Positions 1 through 6,236 of a stretch of DNA of 9,314 bases are shown here, in pieces. A program made the position numbers and the translations under genes. How positions within the stretch are numbered: the first letter of the stretch is position 1; each line of letters opens with the position of its first letter. Source of the stretch: Planococcaceae bacterium UBA3370 (GTDB lineage Bacteria > Bacillota > Bacilli > Bacillales_A > Planococcaceae); NCBI GenBank assembly GCA_002360295.1, contig DEQI01000214.1:1-9314 (forward strand), in the 5' to 3' direction. The notes beneath the pieces are model-generated. The model searched no databases and had not been told where the DNA came from. It worked only from the letters and a program-made list of their open reading frames with translations.

Positions 1-831
1 ATGGAGGCATCTTTACCACCAGTAGCAAAGGATATAAAACCGTTGAAGCAAGTTCAAAACTCTCCATTAAAGGTTGCCTTTTTTACGGGATGTCTCATGG
101 ATACGCTATATAAGGAAACGAATGATAAGACAGTAGCTTTATTAGAAATACTAGGTGTCGAAGTAACGATTCCAGATCATCAAAGTTGCTGTGGAGCCCT
201 TCATGGACATAGTGGAGAGCTTACACGAGGCAAGCAAAACTTAATTCGAAATGTCGAAGCATTTGATTCAGACGATTATCAATATATCGTGAACAATGCA
301 GGAGGCTGTGGTGCATTTTTAAAAGAGTATGAAATCCATTTAAAAAGTGATGAACGTTATCGTGAAAAGGCCATTCGCTTTTCTGAAAAAACAATTGATA
401 TATCAAGTTTATTAGTGAAAGCAGGATTACTTGAGTTTTTAGCGACTTTACCGCAACAGGATCAACAACAAGTTGTTACCTATCAAGATTCCTGTCACTT
501 ACGGAATGTCAATAAAGTATTTGAACAGCCAAGAGCTATATTGAAGGCGTTACCAGGTGTGCAATATAAAGAACTACTTCATGCGAATACATGCTGTGGC
601 TCTGCTGGGATTTACAATTTGTTACAGCCTCGATTGGCGGGTGAAATATTAACAACGAAAATGAACACCATTAAGCAACTACAGCCAGCTGTTGTCGTGA
701 CAGCGAATCCTGGTTGCTTATTACAAATACAAGCGGGGATTCATAGAGAAAAACTAGAAACGAACATACAAGCGAATCATATTGTTGATTTTGTATTCAA
801 CTTCATAGAGAGTAATGGTAAAATATCTTAA
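1..831 (+). CDS. glcF: Glycolate oxidase iron-sulfur subunit GlcF, C-terminal part (5' end outside window)
   Basis: This is the C-terminal 276 residues of a GlcF-type (Fe-S) oxidoreductase subunit, which passes electrons from the FAD subunit GlcD during oxidation of glycolate to glyoxylate at the membrane. Two cysteine-rich (CCG) domains are visible. The first has C31, C63-C64-G65 and C103 (GGCG); the second has C165, C198-C199-G200 and C239. Full GlcF proteins are about 430-450 residues and start with two 4Fe-4S ferredoxin motifs. Neither motif is present, and no ribosome binding site can be seen, so the ATG at base 1 is most likely an internal methionine and the gene begins upstream. A regulator gene follows within about 60 nt with no terminator between. 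A related subunit of another FAD-linked 2-hydroxyacid oxidase cannot be excluded, but the overall sequence pattern fits GlcF best. Confidence 0.88.
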   Translation: MEASLPPVAKDIKPLKQVQNSPLKVAFFTGCLMDTLYKETNDKTVALLEILGVEVTIPDHQSCCGALHGHSGELTRGKQNLIRNVEAFDSDDYQYIVNNAGGCGAFLKEYEIHLKSDERYREKAIRFSEKTIDISSLLVKAGLLEFLATLPQQDQQQVVTYQDSCHLRNVNKVFEQPRAILKALPGVQYKELLHANTCCGSAGIYNLLQPRLAGEILTTKMNTIKQLQPAVVVTANPGCLLQIQAGIHREKLETNIQANHIVDFVFNFIESNGKIS

Positions 832-878
832 TAAATAGAATTTTCTGATTAAAAGGTATATTTATGGTATTGCACTAT

Positions 879-883
879 GGGGG
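879..883 (+). promoter_or_regulatory. Ribosome binding site that decides the start of the CdaR-family gene
   Basis: GGGGG followed by TGA sits 7 nt before the ATG at 891 and 4 nt before the in-frame ATG at 888. An upstream in-frame ATG at 864 has only a weaker AAGG (853-856) ahead of it. The spacing favours 891, with 888 and 864 as possible alternatives. Confidence 0.6.
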
Positions 884-890
884 TGAAATG

Positions 891-1985
891 ATGTTCGATT
901 TGCAAATGATTGGGTCTAAAATCGTAGAAGAACTCGGTATTTTAATTGATCAAGATGTCGTTGTAATCGATCATAATGGATTTATTATCGCAAGCACAGA
1001 CACGTCTCGGATGAATCAATTTCATGAAGGGGCGCTCATTGCAATGAAGAACAAAGAAGTCATGCATATGACGAAAGAACTGTCTGCAACATTAAAAGGT
1101 GTGCGAGAAGGAATGGTTATGCCTCTTATCATTGAAGGTACGCCAATCGGGGTAATTGGCGTTACCGGGCATCCTTCTGAAATCGAAAAATATGGAAAAC
1201 TCGTACAAAAAATAACCCAATTTTTTGTAGAGGACTTCTTAATGCGTCAAGAAAAAGAACGAGAAACGCGTATGTTTGAGTTTTTCTTACTTGATTTGTT
1301 TAACGGACGTGTAGATAAATCGTTGTTAGAACAAAGAGCTGAAATGCTAAACATTGATACAGAGCTGTATGATCGTGTCATCATCATTCAATTAAAAAGA
1401 AGGATTGACATGAAGGGAATCGATTATTTAAAAAACATACAAATAATCCATCCCCAATTACATATTTTTCAATGGAGCTTTGACAAACTTGTGTTACTTG
1501 TACCAAAAGTATCGCGTGCACATTTAGAGGAAACACTTTTTTCATTTAATAGAAAACTGGCCAAGCTATTTAATGATGATATTTTTATCGGTGTCGGCAA
1601 TCCGCAATCCTTTTATGAGCTTAAAGATTCATTCAATCAAGCAAATATTGCACTTTCTGTAGGCACAAAAAATAAATTCATTGTTTTTGAAGAAGACTTA
1701 AAGCTCGAGCTTTTACTAGCAGATCTAGAGGAGCAAAAAGTGCAGAATTTTATTGAAAGAACAATAGGCCCGTTATTATCTGAAAAGGAATTAGTCTATA
1801 ATTTAGAAATGTGGTTAAAAAGTAATGAGCCATTAAAAGAGATTGCTGATACACTACATATTCATAAAAATACGTTAAAATATAGACTAAAAAAAATAGA
1901 AAAACTACTTAACGTCGATATACACAATAATGAACAAAAAGTAGAATTAATGATTGCCATCTCTATGTATAGAAAAATTGGTTAA
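891..1985 (+). CDS. CdaR-family transcriptional regulator (sugar-diacid recognition, PucR-type HTH)
   Basis: This is a predicted cytoplasmic DNA-binding regulator of 364 residues, a normal length for the CdaR family. The N-terminal ~130 residues match the sugar-diacid recognition domain (IDHNGFIIASTD at 26-37, GVIGVTG at 87-93). The middle (about 140-270) fits the GGDEF-like CdaR domain. The C terminus (about 300-362) is a PucR-type helix-turn-helix with LKEIADTLHIHKNTLKYR at 315-332. E. coli CdaR responds to glucarate/glycerate-type acids. B. subtilis YsfB, of the same family, lies beside the glycolate oxidase genes, and the same neighbourhood is seen here. Control of glcDF is therefore the simplest inference; control of the TRAP operon that starts 156 nt downstream is possible but unproven. 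A terminator directly follows the stop codon, so the gene is not co-transcribed by default with that operon. The start could also be 888 or 864. Confidence 0.85.
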   Translation: MFDLQMIGSKIVEELGILIDQDVVVIDHNGFIIASTDTSRMNQFHEGALIAMKNKEVMHMTKELSATLKGVREGMVMPLIIEGTPIGVIGVTGHPSEIEKYGKLVQKITQFFVEDFLMRQEKERETRMFEFFLLDLFNGRVDKSLLEQRAEMLNIDTELYDRVIIIQLKRRIDMKGIDYLKNIQIIHPQLHIFQWSFDKLVLLVPKVSRAHLEETLFSFNRKLAKLFNDDIFIGVGNPQSFYELKDSFNQANIALSVGTKNKFIVFEEDLKLELLLADLEEQKVQNFIERTIGPLLSEKELVYNLEMWLKSNEPLKEIADTLHIHKNTLKYRLKKIEKLLNVDIHNNEQKVELMIAISMYRKIG

Positions 1986-2007
1986 CGCTCAAATTTGGGC
2001 GTTTTTT
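1984..2007 (+). terminator. Rho-independent terminator of the glcF-cdaR-type unit
   Basis: A stem ACGCTC (1985-1990) pairs with GGGCGT (1997-2002), with one G-T wobble and an AAATTT loop. The pairing can extend by one A-T pair, and a run of six T (2002-2007) follows. The stem begins inside the TAA stop codon of the regulator. This separates the left transcription unit from the TRAP operon. Confidence 0.85.
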
Positions 2008-2009
2008 AT

Positions 2010-2141
2010 TGTCCATGAACAAAAAATAGTAGCTGAATTGGATTTTTTTATTCCGAAAGTATATATATTTAGAGTTTTCAGAAATATAAAATTATTATGA
2101 ACCAAAATAAAGGGTTCGAAAATTTGCTAGGGGGTTGCAAG
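2010..2141 (+). promoter_or_regulatory. Probable promoter and operator region of the TRAP operon
   Basis: This 132-nt AT-rich gap lies between the terminator and the first gene of an eight-gene operon, so it must carry the operon promoter if the operon has its own. No strong sigma-A promoter is visible. The best guesses are TTGGAT (2038-2043) with TATATA (2062-2067) at 18 nt, or an isolated TATAAA (2085-2090). Two short perfect dyads, TTC-C-GAA (2051-2057) and TTC-A-GAA (2077-2083), have centres 26 nt apart, about two and a half helical turns. They could be an operator, but the motif is short and also occurs inside coding sequence. Confidence 0.3.
2130..2134 (+). promoter_or_regulatory. Ribosome binding site deciding the dctP start
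   Basis: GGGGG ends 7 nt before the ATG at 2142. The earlier in-frame ATG at 2097 has no ribosome binding site and would add 15 residues in front of a well-formed lipoprotein signal peptide, so 2142 is the real start. Confidence 0.85.
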
Positions 2142-3161
2142 ATGGGGAAATTACAAAAGAAGAGAAATATTTTCATAGTCATGCTGTTCATTCTATCAAC
2201 AGTATTAGCTGCCTGTGGAGGTAGCGATAGCTCAAGTGGAGAAGGAAAAGAATATAAATTAAAAATGTCAGTCACTGTATCTGATTCATCCACTTGGTAT
2301 GAAGCAGCAAAAAAATTAGCTGATGATGTGTCAAAGGAAACAGATGGTCGCATTGCAATTGAAGTTTATACAAATGAACAATTATCAGGTGGAGATTCCG
2401 GGAAAGCCGTAGAAGGGCTAGCAAAAGGATCCATTGATTTAACATTTAACTCAACGATTATTTACTCTATTTTAGATCCGCGATTTGGTGTAGCAAGTGC
2501 TCCTTTTTTATTTAAAAACCATGAAGAAGTAGATAAAGTGTTTAACGGTGAAGGCGGAGAAAAAATCAAAGAAATTTTAGCTGAAAAAGGTGTACATGCT
2601 TTAGGCTATGGTGAAAACGGGTTCCGTCAACTAACAAATAGCAAGCGTGAAATCAAGTCACCTGAGGATTTAAAAGGGCTAAAAATCCGTATTCCAGGTA
2701 TTACAATGTACACGGACTTATATCGTGCTTTAGGCACTGATCCAGCAACAATGACATTTTCTGAAGTATTTACAGCGTTACAACAAGGAACAATTGATGG
2801 ACAAGAAAATCCAATTGACGTAATTGCTTCGTCAAAGCTAGAGGAAGTACAGTCATACTTAACACTTTGGAATTATTCATATGACCCACTAGTGCTTGGG
2901 ATGAATAAAAAGCTATATGACTCAATGAGTGAAGCAGATCGCGAAATGTTCGACCGTTTAGGGAAAGAAGCGGCTGCCTATCAAGTGAAAATTGCTCGTG
3001 AAAAAGAAGCGACGCAATTAGAGGAGCTCAAATCAAAAGGTATGTCAGCCTACACACCAACAGATGCAGAAATTGAAGCTTTCAAAAATGCTTCCCAATC
3101 GATATATGACAAATATACAGATATTTGGGGAGCAGATTTATTAAAAGCATTTACACCATAA
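2142..3161 (+). CDS. dctP: TRAP transporter substrate-binding lipoprotein, DctP family
   Basis: This is the extracytoplasmic receptor of a TRAP transporter, which captures an organic acid and hands it to the DctQM permease for ion-gradient-driven uptake. The 339-residue protein has a lysine-rich N terminus (K3, K6, K7, R8), a hydrophobic segment (10-22) and the lipobox LAAC (22-25). It would therefore be processed at C25 and lipid-anchored to the outer face of the membrane, as expected in a Gram-positive cell. The mature part shows family landmarks: GFRQLTN (160-166), DLKGLKIRIPG (176-186) and DGQENP (219-224). By family precedent the arginine R183 is the likely partner of the substrate carboxylate. 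The sequence shows an acid ligand but not which acid. It is the first gene of the operon, 13 nt before dctQ. Confidence 0.93.
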   Translation: MGKLQKKRNIFIVMLFILSTVLAACGGSDSSSGEGKEYKLKMSVTVSDSSTWYEAAKKLADDVSKETDGRIAIEVYTNEQLSGGDSGKAVEGLAKGSIDLTFNSTIIYSILDPRFGVASAPFLFKNHEEVDKVFNGEGGEKIKEILAEKGVHALGYGENGFRQLTNSKREIKSPEDLKGLKIRIPGITMYTDLYRALGTDPATMTFSEVFTALQQGTIDGQENPIDVIASSKLEEVQSYLTLWNYSYDPLVLGMNKKLYDSMSEADREMFDRLGKEAAAYQVKIAREKEATQLEELKSKGMSAYTPTDAEIEAFKNASQSIYDKYTDIWGADLLKAFTP

Positions 3162-3174
3162 GAGGAGAGAGATT

Positions 3175-3669
3175 ATGAAAGTATTAGATTACTTTGAAGA
3201 GATTTTACTCAGCATTACATTTGCAACGATTACACTGATTACGTTTGCCAATGTAGTTTCACGTAATTTAGTCAACTTATCCCTCTCTTTTACGGAAGAA
3301 ATAACAGTCAATTTATTAGTATTATTAACATTTGTAGGAACAGCTTTAGGTGTGCGCAGATATGCACACCTTGGCTTTACATTACTATTTGACAAAGGGA
3401 ATAAGGCAACTAAAAAAATCATTGTGATCGTATCTGCTGTAGCGAGTGCGATTTTATTTGCAACACTTCTTTATTACGGGATTGATATGGTTCTATTCCA
3501 ACTACAAATAAAGCAAACAACACCTGCATTAGGAATGCCGCAATGGATTTTATCATTAGCTTTGCCACTTGGAGCATTGCTGTGTTTAATTCGTACAGTG
3601 CAAGTAACATTTGAAGAATTGAAATTAGTGAATGAAGCAAATGAGCCTAAAGGAGATGATTTAGCATGA
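3175..3669 (+). CDS. dctQ: TRAP transporter small permease subunit, DctQ family
   Basis: This is the small membrane subunit of the TRAP transporter, which binds the large permease DctM. At 164 residues it has the usual length, with four likely membrane helices at about 10-30, 44-60, 82-103 and 125-145. Family landmarks are NVVSR (26-30), the acidic pair in EEI (41-43) and TPALGMPQW (116-124). The ATG has AGGAG (3163-3167) 7 nt upstream. The stop codon overlaps the dctM start as ATGA, indicating translational coupling and co-production of the two permease subunits. Confidence 0.92.
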   Translation: MKVLDYFEEILLSITFATITLITFANVVSRNLVNLSLSFTEEITVNLLVLLTFVGTALGVRRYAHLGFTLLFDKGNKATKKIIVIVSAVASAILFATLLYYGIDMVLFQLQIKQTTPALGMPQWILSLALPLGALLCLIRTVQVTFEELKLVNEANEPKGDDLA

Positions 3670-4991
3670 CTGCCTTATTACTTTTCGGCTCTTTCATATT
3701 ATTAGTTTTTTTAAGAGTACCAATCGCAGCTTCATTAGCTGTCTCCTCTATCATCGTTATGTTTATTTCCAATGGGTTAGCAGGCTTTGCGGCTGTAACC
3801 GATATTATGTATACAAGTGTGGCTAAGTTTACATTATTAGCCATTCCATTTTTCATTTTAGCCGGTGTCATTATGGATCATATTGGGATTTCTAAGCGAT
3901 TGATTGATTTTGCACAAACATTAGTTGGCCATCGTAAAGGTGGTATCGTACTTGTCACAGTACTAGTAGCTATTTTCTTTGCGGCAATCTCCGGTTCAGG
4001 ACCAGCAACAGTTGCAGCAATCGGTGGTATTTTAATACCGGCCATGGTTCGAAATGGATACCGAAAAGAAACAGCAGGTGGCTTAGTGGCTAGCGCGGGC
4101 GCAATAGGGATTATCATTCCCCCTTCAATTGCCTTTATTATTTTTGCGGTAGTGGCAGGAGACCAAATTCCAATTACGATTAACCGATTATTTATGGCGG
4201 GTGTTATTCCCGGGATTTTAGTAGGGATTGGTCTATTCATTGCGGGCATGTATGTACGTAATCGTGATGTAAAGCGCGGATTATTCAACGAAGCAGTAGA
4301 GGCTAATACCCGTAAAAGCACTGGTAAAGAACGCTGGGATGCCTTTTTAAAAGCGGTTCCAGGTCTAATGATTCCGGTGATTATTTTAGGGGGAATATAT
4401 GGTGGCTTCTTTACACCGACAGAATCAGCTGTAGTGGCTGTTGTATACGGTCTCATAGTAGGAATGTTTATTCATCGTAAAGGTTACTTAAAAATGATGT
4501 ACCGTATATTTATTGAATCAGCTTTGCAAACAGCAGTTGTCATGATTATCGTAAGTGCAGCCTCTGTCTTTGCCTATATTGTCACAACAGAACAAATTGC
4601 CTCTACTTTATCAAATGCAGTATTAGGCATTACCGATAATAAAATTATTATATTGCTATTAGTGAACATTATTTTACTTATAGCAGGTGCATTTATTGAT
4701 GCCATTTCAGCATTTTATATTTTTGTTCCGATTTTGTTACCGATTATGATGTCACTGAATGTAGATCCGACTGTTTTCGGTGTATTTATGACGATTAACT
4801 TAGCCATTGGTCTATTCACACCACCTGTAGGATTAAATTTATATGTGGCTGCAAGTATGTCTAAAACAAATATTATTCAGATTTCACGAGGGGTAGTGCC
4901 GTTTATTATTGCCTCAATCATCGTACTTTTACTTGTTACTTATATACCTGCTTTATCAACATTTTTACCAGATTTATTAGGCGTTAAATGA
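3666..4991 (+). CDS. dctM: TRAP transporter large permease subunit, DctM family
   Basis: This is the large transport subunit of the TRAP system, forming the substrate and sodium-coupled path through the membrane. The 441-residue protein is highly hydrophobic throughout, with roughly a dozen membrane segments. It shows the family signatures SGSGPATVA (109-117), IIIPPS (149-154), GGFFTPTESA (246-255) and GLFTPPVGLN (382-391). The second and fourth lie in matching positions of the two inverted-repeat halves typical of the family. Its start overlaps the dctQ stop by 4 nt, with GGAG (3652-3655) 10 nt ahead. The three TRAP components are complete and in standard P-Q-M order. Nothing in the protein names the substrate. 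Confidence 0.95.
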   Translation: MTALLLFGSFILLVFLRVPIAASLAVSSIIVMFISNGLAGFAAVTDIMYTSVAKFTLLAIPFFILAGVIMDHIGISKRLIDFAQTLVGHRKGGIVLVTVLVAIFFAAISGSGPATVAAIGGILIPAMVRNGYRKETAGGLVASAGAIGIIIPPSIAFIIFAVVAGDQIPITINRLFMAGVIPGILVGIGLFIAGMYVRNRDVKRGLFNEAVEANTRKSTGKERWDAFLKAVPGLMIPVIILGGIYGGFFTPTESAVVAVVYGLIVGMFIHRKGYLKMMYRIFIESALQTAVVMIIVSAASVFAYIVTTEQIASTLSNAVLGITDNKIIILLLVNIILLIAGAFIDAISAFYIFVPILLPIMMSLNVDPTVFGVFMTINLAIGLFTPPVGLNLYVAASMSKTNIIQISRGVVPFIIASIIVLLLVTYIPALSTFLPDLLGVK

Positions 4992-4992
4992 T

Positions 4993-4998
4993 GGAGGG
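4993..4998 (+). promoter_or_regulatory. Ribosome binding site deciding the SDR start
   Basis: GGAGGG ends 7 nt before the ATG at 5006. An ATG at 4988 is in frame and overlaps the dctM stop, but it has no ribosome binding site and would add only six non-conserved residues. The start at 5006 gives the usual short lead into the Rossmann fold. Confidence 0.85.
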
Positions 4999-5005
4999 AA
5001 CTCAT

Positions 5006-5752
5006 ATGAAATTAAAAGATGATGTAGCGATCGTTACTGGAGCGGCAAGTGGCATAGGGCAAGCGGTGGCCATACAGCTGTCAAAGCAAGGGGCACATGT
5101 AGTATTAGTAGATTTAAATTCTTGTGAAAAAACGATAGAAAAATTAGCGCATGACAGTTATGTAGAATGTTTAGGGGATATCCGTGATGAAGATTTCGTT
5201 AAGGCAACAGTCAATCGAACAATTGAAAAGTATGGAGAGATTCATATTTTAGTCAATAATGCCGGAACATGTAGCCGAAAAACGATTGAAACGATGACAG
5301 CGGAAGATTGGTCACGAGATATCGATACGAATTTAAAGGCAACATTTTTATTTACCCAAGCATGTGTATATCCATATATGAAAGACTCTAATTATGGGCG
5401 CATTATAAATATTAGCTCTGTATCAGGGTTAAATGGCGGAGTGACTTCAGGCGAGGATGGCACTGGTCGATCCGGTCCTGCTTATGCAGCTTCTAAAGGA
5501 GGCGTGATTGCGTTAACGAAGTGGGTAGCAAAAGAGCTCGGTCCATACGGTATTACATGCAATTCAGTTGCTCCAGGTGCGACATTAACGGCCATTACAT
5601 CAGGTGTTCCATACAATTTAGATCAACAAGTGATTAAGCGTATCGGTACACCAGATGATATCGCCAGTGCTGTATTGTATTTCGCTTCAAAAGAAGCAAG
5701 CTATACGACTGCCCAAGTATTGAAGGTAGACGGAGGAATTAGTATTGGATAA
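5006..5752 (+). CDS. Short-chain dehydrogenase/reductase, FabG-like (probable 3-hydroxyacyl-CoA dehydrogenase)
   Basis: This is a classical SDR oxidoreductase of 248 residues, a normal length. The cofactor motif TGAASGIG is at 11-18, NNAG at 84-87, and the catalytic tetrad is N109, S138, Y160 and K164. An aspartate (D36) at the end of the second beta strand suggests NAD(H) rather than NADP(H), as expected for a degradative enzyme. The distance from S138 to Y160 is about nine residues longer than the usual 12-13, filled with a glycine-rich stretch (GGVTSGEDGTGRSG, 144-157) near the active site. Given the CoA ligase and thiolase downstream, oxidation of a hydroxyacyl-CoA to a ketoacyl-CoA is the most likely role; reduction, or a free hydroxy acid as substrate, is possible. 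It overlaps the next gene by 8 nt. Confidence 0.85.
   Translation: MKLKDDVAIVTGAASGIGQAVAIQLSKQGAHVVLVDLNSCEKTIEKLAHDSYVECLGDIRDEDFVKATVNRTIEKYGEIHILVNNAGTCSRKTIETMTAEDWSRDIDTNLKATFLFTQACVYPYMKDSNYGRIINISSVSGLNGGVTSGEDGTGRSGPAYAASKGGVIALTKWVAKELGPYGITCNSVAPGATLTAITSGVPYNLDQQVIKRIGTPDDIASAVLYFASKEASYTTAQVLKVDGGISIG
5732..5737 (+). promoter_or_regulatory. Ribosome binding site supporting a TTG start for the PPC-domain gene
   Basis: GGAGGA lies 7 nt before the TTG at 5745, inside the end of the SDR gene. The next in-frame ATG codes for M48, well inside the conserved domain, so the TTG start is strongly favoured. Confidence 0.85.
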
Positions 5753-6236
5753 TCCAAGATGGCAAGCTGTATATGACCGTTCTACTGAAAGAATTATCGG
5801 GAGATTGAAAAAAGGGACAGATTTATTTTCAGGTATAAAAGAGATTTGTCAACAGTTCGGTGTGACAGCTGGGCAGTTTCAATGCATGGGTTCTTTAACC
5901 TATGCTACTTTCTATCAAGTTGCAAAAGGTGAAAAAGAAGGCACCATAGTTTATTCACCTAAACAAACAACTAGTACAGAAGTAGAGCTCATATCAGGTC
6001 TTGGTTTTATCGGTGTTGATGCAGATACAAATGAACTTGAGCTACATTTTCATGGCTCATTTGTTGATTGCTATCAGCAAATAAATGGTGGACATTTTAT
6101 TGAAGGTGAAAATAAAACAGCCATAACAATCGAATTTATGATTTATCCGATTAAAAATGTAGTCGTTAAAAGACGTGTAGATGAACAGTTTAATGTCCCA
6201 TTCTTTCATTTTGAGGAGCAGGAGGAAGCTAAATGA
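5745..6236 (+). CDS. PPC/DUF296-domain protein, role unknown
   Basis: The 163-residue protein begins at TTG (decoded as Met) and is almost entirely one PPC domain, the fold shared by plant AT-hook proteins and stand-alone prokaryotic proteins. The prokaryotic signature is clear: H101 and H103 in ELHFHGSF (98-105) and GGH at 115-117, the conserved histidine cluster of the family. There is no AT-hook or other DNA-binding segment, so annotation as a DNA-binding protein would rest only on the plant relatives. An arginine/lysine patch (KRR, 142-144) lies near the C terminus. The gene overlaps the SDR by 8 nt and the ligase by 4 nt, so it is made together with the pathway enzymes. A ligand-sensing, metal-binding or auxiliary catalytic role is possible; the sequence does not decide. 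Confidence 0.85.
   Translation: MDNPRWQAVYDRSTERIIGRLKKGTDLFSGIKEICQQFGVTAGQFQCMGSLTYATFYQVAKGEKEGTIVYSPKQTTSTEVELISGLGFIGVDADTNELELHFHGSFVDCYQQINGGHFIEGENKTAITIEFMIYPIKNVVVKRRVDEQFNVPFFHFEEQEEAK

Noticed and set aside
2097..2141. Upstream in-frame ATG giving a longer DctP
   Set aside because: No ribosome binding site precedes it, and the added 15 residues would disrupt a normal lipoprotein signal peptide that starts at 2142 with a well-placed GGGGG.
3878..4456. Long open frame of 192 codons on the minus strand opposite dctM
   Set aside because: It lies fully inside dctM, whose protein carries all DctM signatures. The antisense translation is low-complexity (rich in P, A, T, I) with no recognisable domain, as expected for a shadow frame.
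5745..6236. Calling the PPC protein a DNA-binding regulator of the operon
   Set aside because: DNA binding in this fold is known from plant proteins with AT-hooks. No AT-hook or helix-turn-helix is visible here, so the function is left open.
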